A stretch of DNA of 64,000 bases from Musa acuminata AAA Group (lineage: Eukaryota; Streptophyta; Magnoliopsida; Zingiberales; Musaceae), in contig NC_088349.1 of the NCBI RefSeq assembly GCF_036884655.1, forward strand, positions 43,924,501 through 43,988,500, written 5' to 3'. Position 1 is the first letter of the stretch. Every line of letters begins with the position of its first letter. Below the pieces are notes generated by a model. That model saw only the letters and a program-made list of their open reading frames with translations. It was not told the DNA's origin and did not search any database. The position numbers and the translations under genes are program-made. Of the stretch, positions 1 through 9,279 are shown piece by piece.

Positions 1-112
1 ATATTAAATAAACCTCTACTTGAGTCTAACTGAACTAAACCGACTCAATAAACAACTGGACTAAACAGACTCAATAAACATTATTCAAAAGCTCAGAAAA
101 ATGGTCCTAATA
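1..112 (-). repeat. 3' LTR (partial) of the gag-protease gypsy element
   Basis: This stretch matches 3323-3434 almost base for base, including the run of AATAAAC motifs. It ends TCCTAATA where the other LTR ends TCCTAACA. The rest of the LTR is left of the window. It follows directly on the purine tract, as expected for a 3' LTR of a minus-strand element. Confidence 0.85.
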
Positions 113-126
113 GTTCCTCCCTCTTC
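113..126 (-). other. Polypurine tract of the gypsy element
   Basis: On the minus strand this reads GAAGAGGGAGGAAC, abutting the 3' LTR. This is the position and composition of a plus-strand DNA synthesis primer. Confidence 0.7.
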
Positions 127-198
127 AAATCAGCCTTATCCTCAAGGCTGAGCAGCATCAATCTCGGGGAGCTTCTCTTTCAACACTTTAGCCATAGA

Positions 199-870
199 CT
201 ATCTGCAACGCATTACAACCCGTTGATCAAGTAAGTATGGTCTCCACTTTTTGATAGTGTAAGCAACGGGTCGATCTTTCAGTGTAGTAATCATTGCATG
301 AAATTTCTGGCCCTGTATAATCAATTTTATCTTTGAACCTTTGCTATCACAAGTGAAAATCCGTCCATCAATGATCTTTACTTCGAATCTGTCATAGTCT
401 TCAATGTGGTGGGCCAATCGATCAATAGTCTTACTGTCCATAAAATTATTAGTGCTGCACGTATCAATCAAAATAGTGACAGGCTGATGCTTCAAAGTTC
501 CTCTGATTTTCATAGTTTGTGAGTTAGTATAGTCGACCAATGCATGCACTGTATGTGTGATGGGTTCAATATCTTCATTAGTTTTCACACCTTCATAATC
601 AGAGTCTAACTCTTCTGCTTTCGGTTCCTCTCTAATTGGCTGAATCATTAGATGTTGCCCTTGGTTACATTGGTGCTCCATACTCCACTTTTCATTATAG
701 TGCAAACCCCTTGCTGATCTTTCCTTACTAATTTTTTTCTCATGTAGATGTGCAAATGAGATCGTAGCTATCATAGTGCGGGGTTGACGAGCCTTAACTT
801 CACACTGGATCTCCGGATTAAGCCCTTCAATAAATGTATTCAGAAGTTATCGTTCTGACCAATCTCTAGC
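199..870 (-). pseudogene. Gag C-terminus and retropepsin-like protease of gypsy element
   Basis: The minus frame 774-199 is open for 191 codons. It reads through a Gag-like tail (MIATISFAHLHEKK) into a retropepsin core with ILIDTCSTNNFMD, the position of the catalytic D-[TS]-G triad in gypsy proteases. Here the glycine is replaced by cysteine. A downstream hydrophobic strand-like segment (KIKLIIQGQKF) also fits the fold. Upstream to about 870 the frame continues in Gag-like sequence after a break. No reverse transcriptase follows. The G-to-C change and the frame breaks suggest an inactive enzyme. Confidence 0.7.
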
Positions 871-899
871 TTGATTTGACAATCTTTTAAACCTACTCT

Positions 900-1413
900 G
901 ATATTCCAACACTATAGAAGTTTGAAAAATTTTGGTGAGCTAGCCATCAACATTCTCATATTCGGATGGGCCAAATCGAACAAGAAGCCCTCTTTTGAAC
1001 TTCTCCCATGAAGGAACTCCGTAAACAGATTCATACCAATCGTACCACTGGAGTGCATCTTCATTGAGCTGGATTGAGGCTATTTCCACCTTGGATTCTT
1101 CTAGAGTTCTATGAAAATGGAAAAAAATTTCTGCCCTAGAGATCCAACTAGTCAGATCTCCATCTTTCCATCTCAGAAATTCCACCTTCATGTATAAGTA
1201 GTTTGTGTCACAATCTTGGGGCCTTTTTCCTGTATTTTCATATCTGTGCAACATAGAACTTGAGCCCCCATTTTGTTGAAATTTGCTGAGACTCTCCAGT
1301 AGGCTCTTTTTGAAATCATTAAGTGTTTCTTGCAATCGGTTCTCAATTCTGATTTCTAATACTTCCATTTGTGCTTTCACCGAGTTATCAGTAGCCATTG
1401 TGTAAGACTGCAA
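900..1413 (-). pseudogene. Gypsy gag (retrotransposon capsid) frame
   Basis: The minus frame 1413-940 encodes about 157 aa; a better start is the second Met at 1398 (MATDNS). It begins with a charged coiled-coil-like N-terminus, then has the Ty3/gypsy Gag signature KVEFLRWKDGDLTSWISRAE, followed by ALQWYDWYES and SWEKFKRGLLVRFG. These are hallmarks of the retrotrans_gag domain, which forms the particle shell. The frame stops just before 939, and matching Gag sequence continues in another frame to about 775, so one or two frameshifts break the polyprotein. Confidence 0.75.
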
Positions 1414-3090
1414 ATCTATAATCTCAACTCCTGTTTTTGGTGTCGGTCAAGGGCATCAACACTGTCGATGCAAAGTTGCCGAGGAGGTGGACACCAAGGG
1501 CAGTGCTGCAGTCGCTGTGTTGGAGGAAGAGTAGCTGCCCTATTTCTATCGCTACGTAGGGTGAGAGCGGTGGGGTTGGAAGGCGACTGCGTTGATGTGG
1601 CTGCAGTTGCTGCGACCCAAGGGGCGATCGCTGAGCAATGGGGTTGAGGCTGTGGTGATTGCAACCTGTGGTGATGGCAACCTGTGGTTGTGGCAGAATA
1701 TACTAAGCAAGGGGGAGGCGGCGTTGATGCGACCGAGGTTGAGAAGAGGAATCGGTGTTGCGTGCGCTGTTGGGGTTGAGGCAAGGCAGCGTACTTGCTG
1801 CGGTTGCTGCGTTCGCTGTTGGAGGGCGGCTGCTGCAGAACGAGGGGTTGGTCGTTGGCCAGGAGCGACGACGGTGGTTACAATCGATGGCTGCGGCAGC
1901 AGAGGGTGCCACTGTTTTTGTTACTGCGTGGTGGTTGCTGCATACTCTATTTTTGTCGCACCACCAAAGGAGTTGGCCGGAAGGATCACGAGCGGTTGAG
2001 GAGAAGGCTGCGATGGCTGGCAGCAGCGGTGGTTGCTGGCCGGAGCGCAGCGTTGGCAGTGGAGAAGGAGGCAGCGAGGGTTGTGGCCAGGATCGATGGG
2101 GGCTGCAGCAACAAAGGAAGCTCTGTTTCTGTAACCGTTGCAACGAGGGCTGCGGCAACCGGTGGCTGTGGCTACAACCCAAGGAGGGGGGGGGGGGGGT
2201 GGGGGGGGCACGGCGAGGGTTGTGGTTGGGAGGCGGGCGGCGGTGATCGAGCGATCGGGAAGCGACGGCGACGGTGGAGAAAAAGGCAACGAGCGTCGTC
2301 GCTGGCCAAGAAGTTGCGATGCTGGAGATGGGAAACAGGGTGCTCTATTTCTATTGCACCATAGCCGGAGCCACTGGTGTTGCTAGCAACAGCGGTGCGG
2401 TGGTGATCATGCGGCCGAGAAGCAGCGGTAGCGGTGGAGAAGGAGGAGTCGGCGGTGTCACGGTTGGGAACAAGGGCAACCGGTGAGTTGCCCTATTTCT
2501 GGCACTACAGATGCAAAGCAAGGAGGATCGACTGCTAGGAGGTGTGCGGCGGTCATCGCACGGTGGCTGGCAGCGGTGGTGGCTCGGCAACGAAGGAGAG
2601 GGGTGGCGTTGAAGTGGCCGAGAAATAGCGACGGCGGTAGAGGCAACCGGCGCCTGTGGCAGCAGAGGGATCGGCGGCTGCTCTGTTTCTATCGCACCAT
2701 AGAAACAGCGATGCCGACAGATCGCATGGCCAAAGCTGCAACCAAGGGAAGGCAGCAATGGCGGTGCGGCTAGGGCAGCATCGCCGACGGTAGAAGCAGC
2801 GATGGGTGGTCCGCTGGCTGGGAAACGGCAACCGCGGCCCTTCTCGCTCGAGCGAGATGTGGGCAGTGAGGAGGCGAGGTGAGAAGGTTGCTGGCCGGGG
2901 CACAACGGCAGCGGTGGGCGCTGGCCAGGGAGTAGCGCGGTGGAGGAGAAGGAAAGCAAGGGTGGTCGGCGCCGGGAAGCAAATGTTCCTTCTTGGTTGA
3001 GAAGGAACAGCGTGCGTGACTGCCGACTTCGCACTCACAAATTTTTTTTTTTTTAGATGACGAACTACAGGGAGAACGCCGAGGATCGCT
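1414..3090 (-). repeat. GC-rich leader made of degenerate repeats
   Basis: This stretch between the PBS and gag is rich in GGC/GCG/CAG triplets and far more GC-rich than its surroundings. A motif like CTCTATTTCTATCGCACCA (plus-strand sense) recurs near 1538, 1943, 2120, 2341, 2490 and 2680, at spacings of about 150-400 bp, separated by variable GGTGGC-rich blocks. There is a run of Gs near 2191-2207. Open frames of Pro/Ser/Arg-rich composition exist on both strands but look like by-products of composition. Confidence 0.7.
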
Positions 3091-3102
3091 GCTCTGATAC
3101 CA
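3091..3102 (-). other. Primer-binding site, initiator tRNA-Met
   Basis: The minus strand reads TGGTATCAGAGC, the canonical plant retrotransposon PBS complementary to the 3' end of initiator tRNA-Met. It lies two bases inside the 5' LTR. Confidence 0.9.
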
Positions 3103-3104
3103 AT

Positions 3105-3434
3105 TGATAAGACCCTAAATTCTTATCATAAAAAAGAAGAAGAGAAAGGGGATGATCACTTCGAGGGGCGGCCTCCTTGATCGCTTCGAGGGGATCGACC
3201 TCCTAGGGTTTGTCAAAAGACAGAATAGTATTTTTTATAGATAACTGAAAAGAAGCAGTTACATCCCTATTTATAGAGTTCCACCTAGAGTCCATTAGGA
3301 CTTGAACTCTAATAATAAATAAATATTAAATAAACCTCTACTTGACTTTAACTGAACTAAACCGACTCAATAAACAACTGGACTAAACATACTCAATAAA
3401 CATTATTCAAAAGCTCAGAAAAAGGGTCCTAACA
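3105..3434 (-). repeat. 5' LTR of the gag-protease gypsy element
   Basis: This is a 330-bp LTR with TG/CA termini (plus-strand TGATAAG at the left, CCTAACA at the right). A TATAAATA box lies at 3268-3275 (minus strand). Its outer 112 bp match the LTR portion at the window start with few differences, so the insertion is fairly recent. Confidence 0.85.
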
Positions 3435-3439
3435 GGTCC

Positions 3440-4490
3440 ATACCTGGATTACTTTGATATCGACCTAGCATCCCCACAATAAATGCAATATCAAGTCTAG
3501 TACAGACCTGAGCATACATAAGGCTTCCTACGATAGAAGCATATGGGATATTTTTCATTGATTCCCTTTCAAAGTTGTTCTTTGGGCATTGGTTCAAATT
3601 GAACCTATCATCTTTCACAATGGAAGCAACACTTGGTGAACAATCCTTCATCCGAAATCTTTCTAAAAGTTTATCGATATATATTTCTTGTGATAGACCT
3701 AAAATACCTCGATGTCTATCTCTATGGATCTTAATGCCAATGACATAAGATGCTTCACCCATATCCTTAATGTCAAAATTTTTAGAAATGAATTGTTTCA
3801 CCTCATGCAGCAAACCCTTATCGTTGGTTGCAAGCAAAATATCATCTACGTATAAAACTAGAAAATATATCTTACTCCCACTAACCTTCTGGTATATGCA
3901 TTGATCCATGGGATTTTCAACAAATCCGAATGAAGAAATTACTTCATTAAATTTAAAATACCATTGGCGGTAGGCTTGTTTTAAGCTGTATATAGACTTC
4001 CTAAGCTTGCAAACCAAGTGTTCACCAACACTAGAGGAGAAACCTTCAGGTTGTTTCAAATAAACCTCTTCCTCTAGATCTTCATTAAGAAATGTCATTT
4101 TCACATCCATTTGTTGCAACTCAAGGTTAAAATGAGCAACTAATGCCAAAATAATACATAGAGAATCTTTCTTAGATATAGGAGAAAACGTCTCCGTATA
4201 ATCGATTCCCTCTTTTTGAGTAAATCCCTTTGCAACAAGTCTTGCCTTGTATCTCTCAATGTTGCCTAACGAATCTTTCTTAGTTTTAAAGACCCATTTG
4301 CAACCAGTAGCCTTTGCTTCATTAGACAACTCTACAAGATCCCAAACTCCTTTGCTCATCATGGAATTCATCTCTTCTTTCATGGCATCATGCCATAAAT
4401 TTGATTCTTTGCAACTCATGGCTTGTGAAAATGTTTCAGGATCATTTTTGGCTCCAATATTATAATCAGATTCTTGTAGATATATAACAT
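3440..4490 (-). pseudogene. Copia A reverse transcriptase (interrupted)
   Basis: Minus-strand RVT_2-type reverse transcriptase. It begins at the linker (ETFSQAMSCKESNLWHDAMK), continues with KWVFKTKKDSLGN, RLVAKGFTQKEGIDYTETFS and QMDVKMTFLN, and has an intact catalytic YVDD (LVLYVDDILLATND). The frame is open from 4827 down to the insertion but is cut at QSNPG by the gypsy LTR. The lost C-terminal part would carry RNase H. The upstream part of the frame (4490-4827) is a low-complexity linker rich in Gln and Ser. Confidence 0.85.
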
Positions 4491-4869
4491 AATCACTAGG
4501 AATTGCTGATCTTTTATTTCTAGTAGACCTTCTTAATGTTGTACCAATGGTTCCTTGAGAAACTTGTAGTTCAACTAGTTGTTCAGGAGCTTGTTGTAAT
4601 TCCTGAACTGTTTGATCTATTAGAATACTATCAACAACTTGTGGAATTTCAATGATTGGTTGTTCAGTACTAGTTTGTACTTGAGGAGTGCTATGAACTA
4701 TAACCAATCTATCATTTGATATGGAAGATTGAGATTCTATATGATCATGTGCGGAAACTATTTTCTTGAAATGATCGCTCTCACTAATCACATCATCCTC
4801 AAGAAATTTAGCGTTTCTTGATTCCACAATCCTAGTTATGTGAGATGGACAATAGAATCTGTAACCTTT

Positions 4870-5530
4870 GGACTTTTCGGCATATCCAATGAAATACCCA
4901 CTAATTGTCCTCAGGTCCAGTTTCTTCTCTTATGGATTATATATCCTGACTTCAGACGGACATCCCCAAACGCGCATATGTCGCAAACTCGGTTTCCAAC
5001 CTTTCCATAATTCAAATGGTGTCTTGTGGACAGCCTTGATTAGAACTCTGTTTAATATATACACAACCATCTTTAGTGCTTCAGTCCACAAGAACTTAGG
5101 AAGATTGGAGTTGCTAAGCATACTCTGCACCATGTCTAATAATGTTCGATTTCTTCTTTCTGCAACACCATTCTGGTTTGGAGAACCAGGCATAGTGTAT
5201 TGGGCAACAATCCCATGTTTTTGAATAAACTTAGCAAAAGGACCAGGTGCTTGTCCATTTTCAGTATATCTACCATAATATTCTCCACCCCTATCTGATC
5301 TCACAATTTTAATTTGCTTACCACATTGGTTTTCAACTTCAGCCTTAAAGACTTTGAAGGTATCCAATGCTTCATTTTTATTATGAAGCAAATATATATA
5401 CATATATTGTGAGAAATCATCTATAAAGGAGATGAAGTATTTCTGACCATGTATGTCCATGTCTGGACAACATATATCAGTATGAATTATCTCTAATAAG
5501 TTTGAACTCCTATTAGCACTCTTTTTGGAC
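4870..5530 (-). pseudogene. Copia A integrase catalytic core
   Basis: The minus frame 5460-4930 carries the rve core: [15 protein letters not shown], then [12 protein letters not shown] (second Asp), then [15 protein letters not shown] (Glu). The D,D,E set is complete apart from the N-terminal part, which lies in an adjacent frame at about 5461-5530. The end reads [13 protein letters not shown], the usual Copia transition to the chromatin-proximal tail. Frameshifts at both edges mean it is not part of one polyprotein now. Confidence 0.8.
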
Positions 5531-5538
5531 TTATTGGT

Positions 5539-6036
5539 CTACTTTCCCTTAATACAGTCCACACATGTCTTAAAATTAGTAAAATCAAGAGTCCTAAGTA
5601 CCTCATCTTTAACTAATCTTTTAATTCTCTTTATGGAGATATGTCCTAATCTCCGATGCCATAATATAGAGGAGTCCTCATTAATATTACACCTCTTAAT
5701 GCCAGCGTGAACATGTATTGAACTTTGAGTATTATCATTTTGTAATAAAACACGGTAAAGACCATCAAACAAAATACCATTCCCAACACAATCAGATTTA
5801 TGTAATAAATGAAATGATGTGTCTTTAAAATTAAAGGAATACCCAAATGGTACAAGTCTCGAAACAGAAATTAAGTTACGTGAGAAATTTGGTACATAAA
5901 AGGTCCTTTCTAATTTTAAAACAAAACCACTACTTAAAGTTAAAATGCATGTTCCAATTGCCTCCACATGTGAGCCAATCTTATTTCCCGATAAGATGCT
6001 TTGCTCACTTCCCACTAGCTTCCTTAGGTTTTGCAT
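5539..6036 (-). pseudogene. Copia A GAG-pre-integrase domain
   Basis: The minus frame 6036-5539 holds the conserved NLISVSRLVPFGYSFNF segment and the zinc-binding SILWHRRLGHISIKRI (His residues) with CVDCIKGK (Cys pair). Together these are the HHCC integrase N-terminal zinc domain. The frame is open for 165 codons and is separated from gag by a stop. Confidence 0.8.
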
Positions 6037-6039
6037 ACC

Positions 6040-6950
6040 CTACAAAGAGTTTGCAATATGGATTGTTGATATAGAGTCAATCCACCAGATGTTAATATTA
6101 GCATTGACCATATTATATTCATAACATACATTTGAGGTTGGTTTACCTTTCTTTTCAAGCCATTGTTGAAATTTCGTGCATTCCTTCTTCATGTGTCCCT
6201 TTCTTTTACAAAAGAAACACCTTGCTTCTTTCTTGATATCAGCTTGGGGTGGTATTTTACCTTTTCCCTGCTGATGAGCTTTCTGATTGGCTTGATGTTT
6301 GTCAGTTTTGTTCTTCCCGCAAGTTGTTACTATCAATGCACTCTCACCCAATTCCATCACTAGCCTCTCTTCTTCTTGAACACACATGGTCATTAATTCA
6401 TTGATTGACCATTTGTCCTTATTTGTATTGTATGAAATTTTAAAAGGGCCATGTTGAGGTGGAAGAGTGTTCAAAATATAGTGCACCAGGAAGGATTCCG
6501 ACATATTAACCTTAAGTTTCTTAAGTTGAGCCGCAATATCTCGCATTTGCATTATGTGCTCATGCACACCCTTTATGTTAATGAGTCTAAAGGATGAAAA
6601 TTTCATTATAAAGGTACTTGCTAATGCCTTATCCGAAGTGATGAATTGTTCATCAATAGCTTTTAGCAAGTCTCGGACATTTTCATGCTGGTCAACAGAA
6701 CCACGTATGCTAGTAGTCATCTTAGTTTTGATAAACATCACGCTGAGCCGATTGGATCGCTCCCATCGCTCATATAACGTGATCTCAGTTGGAGTGATTG
6801 TATTAATGACTATAGGTGGTTCGTCTTTTCTTATAGCATAAATGGAGGAGAACCCTCTCCTTCCATATCTTATAGTTATCACCATTAAGTTCGGGGATAT
6901 CATATCGAATATCAGAGAAATTAACAGTTTGAGAAACTACATAAAATCAA
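6040..6950 (-). pseudogene. Copia A gag with zinc knuckle
   Basis: The minus frame 6903-6040 is Copia Gag (UBN2 type). It has TTSIRGSVDQHENVRDLLKA, FRLINIKGVHEHIMQMRDIA, and a CCHC knuckle CFFCKRKGHMKKECTKF with all four ligands. The start of the protease follows as WWIDSISTIH, where the usual D-S-G is D-S-I. Compared with B, a 17-bp deletion near 6840 (between GCATAA and ATGGAGGAG) removes codons and shifts the frame close to the N-terminus. Confidence 0.8.
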
Positions 6951-7552
6951 ACATGCTTGTGTCAAAATTTGAAGCTTAATAGACTAAATTACATGTTTTA
7001 CCAATGTGAAACATGCCAAAAATATGAATCTCATGACATAAAAATTACCTGTGGGCTGAATTCTTAATTCAAATATATTCAAATGGTCTTTATGATAATC
7101 CCTATGGGTAAATTACGAAAATAATCTGATATTTTATCCTGATTAATTATATTAAATATAATAAAAGATCTTGTAGGATAACAATTATTATATGAAATAT
7201 CATCAATCACAATATGCTGTCTAATTACTTATGTGATCCTTATTTTAACTTTATATATAATTTTAATTAATTAAGGATGTTGTGGCTAATTCTTAATTAA
7301 TTAAGATTATATGGATCACTAGACATTTTAAACATAAAAAATTTGTCATAAGCATAATTTTATATAACTAAATATGCATACATAATATGAGCATTTTACC
7401 GACTAAAAATATTGAAAATGATATTTCCTCATGATTTTCAACAAAATACATCAAGAAGTTTCCAAGAAGAAACCAAAATCAAATCATTTTAATGGCATAA
7501 AAATGAAAACTATTTCATATCAAGGTAGAGGTGAAAAGGCTCTGATATCAAA
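6951..7552 (-). other. Copia A 5' leader with decayed PBS
   Basis: AT-rich non-coding leader between the LTR and gag. The PBS at 7539-7550 reads TGATATCAGAGC on the minus strand, one base off the consensus TGGTATCAGAGC found intact in B. I see no gene in this stretch. Confidence 0.7.
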
Positions 7553-7775
7553 TGTAAGAAAACCATTGAAGCCAAATTGTGTTTCTAAATCATTATAATA
7601 GAAACACAATAAAACTAATGCGGAAATAAAAATAGCGTACCTCCAGCCATTATTGTCAAGAATTTCTGCAGAGGTTTTTTCTTAAACTTTGGCACTTCTC
7701 GGCTCAGAACTCTCGCTTTAGATGGTGTAGGAAAGTTTTTTTGCTTCAAAGAGATGATTGAGCCTAGGGACCAAA
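7553..7775 (-). repeat. Shared Copia LTR of A and B, first part
   Basis: This is the inner (R/U5-side) 223 bp of the LTR, beginning TGTAAGAAAA next to the PBS. It matches 21436 onward. Element C splits the LTR here. Together with 16160-16435 it makes 499 bp, exactly the length of the intact LTR at 21436-21934. Confidence 0.9.
7771..7775. repeat. Target-site duplication, left copy, of element C
   Basis: CCAAA precedes the TGCTAGT start of element C and is repeated at 16155-16159 right after its terminal CCCAACA. Confidence 0.9.
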
Positions 7776-9266
7776 TGCTAGTCATAGGTGCCCGGCAAGC
7801 CAATCACATGAGTGATGGCACGTGTGACTTGATACAGAATCTTTTTTCTTATTATATTTTGGCGTATATCACTTTATAACTATTGCATAAATGCATATAT
7901 ATATTGTGATGTCCTTGGATTTGTGCAATGGGAATCGGATCGTGATGAGATCACGATAATGAGATCGATTCACCTTTAAACACATATCCTAAATAATCCC
8001 GGTCATAGGTTACTCGAGAGGGACATCGTGATAACCGGATAGACTGGTGTGCTGTATACCCGTCTATATGATGGATGTAGCTGGTCTCATAGCTGCTCGT
8101 GTAGGGACACTAGGGATACAGTACAGGTGCTCATTGGAGAATGAGTTCACTGATTGATCCGCTTACGGAATGCTGGATGGTTGATGATGCCTTATTGTCA
8201 GACAGCGATTCCGTAGTCCTAGTGGTGTATTTGGTCCTTAAACTTGAGACACCAAGGATGTCCTGTATGAGTGCTCCACTCTTTGATACCAGACTTATAG
8301 GTTTGGCTGTCCCAGATCTAGTACAGCTGGTCATTGGGAGTGGTAGTCGACCTTACGAGGGCTATTGAGTGTCGATAGAGGATCATCCACTCTCGGCGTA
8401 ATGAGAGGAATATCCCATGTGTTCTTGCTCAGACAAATCCCTGGCCAGGGTCATTCGGGTTGAGAGAGAAAGAGTTCTCCGAGAGAATCCGATTAGAGCG
8501 AGACTCGAGTAGAAACCGTATGGGTTTGACAGCACCATGCTCGATATACGGTCTCTGGGATATTAGATGGATGAGGGATTATAGGTACACGGTAACTGAG
8601 GACAGACAGGTCCAATGGATTGGATTCCCCTGTATCGTCTGGGGACTACGGCGTAGTGGCCTAGTACGTCCGTAGTCGATGAGTCGAGTGAATTATTACA
8701 GAGATAATAATTCACTCAGTTAGAAGGAGTTCTGACAAGTATGACTCACGGCCAGCTCGATATTGTGCCTAGAGGGTCACACACATATGGTAGGCATTGC
8801 GATGAGTAGAGGTTCGGATATGAGATATCCGACGGAGCCCTTGTCTTATTGGATGCAGATCCAATACCCATTAGGGGAGGATCCATTAGGGTTTGACAGG
8901 GGATCTCTATAAATAGGAGGGATTCACAGCCTCATAGGCTAGAGTCTTTGCTTGCCTTTCCTATTCTCCTCTTCCTCTCCACCTCAGAGCAGGCCTGGAG
9001 TCTTGAGGAGCGTCGTCGCAATCCCGCTGTGTGGATCACCGCTAGAGAGGAGGACGCTTGACCTCCTTCACCCTCTCCTAAGGATCTGCAAGGAAACAGG
9101 GATATACGATCTCCCTAGGTAACACAATCTACTCTATACGCAGTTTCATGATTCGCGGACTTTTGCGCACCAATCTTCGCACGACGAACATCTCTTTGGG
9201 AATCGGGGATTTTGTTTTCTTGTTCTTCCGCTGCGCATGTGATGTCGCCCCCATGATTTCCCAACA
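7776..9266 (+). repeat. 5' LTR of element C
   Basis: A 1491-bp LTR with TG/CA ends (TGCTAGTCAT to CCCAACA). The promoter-like TATAAATA lies at 8908-8915, after GGGTTTGACAGGGGATC. A short self-complementary block TGAATTATTACAGAGATAAT near 8690 recurs in every copy. Two short open frames (8141-8368 plus, 8131-8334 minus) recur in the other young LTRs but are broken in the older copy G, so I do not call them genes. Confidence 0.93.
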
Positions 9267-9267
9267 G

Positions 9268-9279
9268 TGGTATCAGAGC
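9268..9279 (+). other. Primer-binding site of element C
   Basis: TGGTATCAGAGC, complementary to initiator tRNA-Met, one base after the 5' LTR. Confidence 0.9.

Larger units (their letters stand above)
1..3439 (-). mobile_element. Ty3/gypsy-like LTR retrotransposon with gag and protease only, cut by window start
   Basis: This is a minus-strand LTR element with its 5' LTR at 3105-3434, a primer-binding site at 3091-3102, a GC-rich leader, a gag frame, a retropepsin-like frame, a purine tract and the start of its 3' LTR (1-112). Only about 3 kb lies between the LTRs, and I see no reverse transcriptase, RNase H or integrase. It therefore resembles the non-autonomous elements described as TR-GAG, but with protease retained. 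It interrupts the reverse transcriptase of Copia element A: the intact paralogue B continues across the equivalent site near 17278. The five bases after the LTR, GGTCC (3435-3439), are the likely target duplication; the partner lies outside the window. Confidence 0.85.
3435..7552 (-). mobile_element. Copia element A, internal region (left member of a tandem pair)
   Basis: This is minus-strand Copia internal sequence in the order leader, gag, GAG-pre-integrase, integrase, reverse transcriptase. The gypsy insertion ends it at 3435, so its RNase H and left LTR lie outside the window. It is highly similar to B (16436-21435), base for base over most of its length. Its 5' LTR is the shared LTR at 7553-7775 plus 16160-16435. 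Confidence 0.85.

Noticed and set aside
1416..3038. Pro/Ser-rich and Arg/Gly-rich open frames in the gypsy leader
   Set aside because: Long frames occur in nearly all six frames of this GC-rich repeat block, as composition alone predicts. None has a recognisable domain.
8131..8368. Short open frames on both strands inside the C-family LTR, repeated at 15016-15253 and 60787-61024
   Set aside because: They recur only because the three LTRs are recent copies. In the older LTR of G the plus-sense frame has an early stop (after VSAP), so there is no sign of coding constraint.
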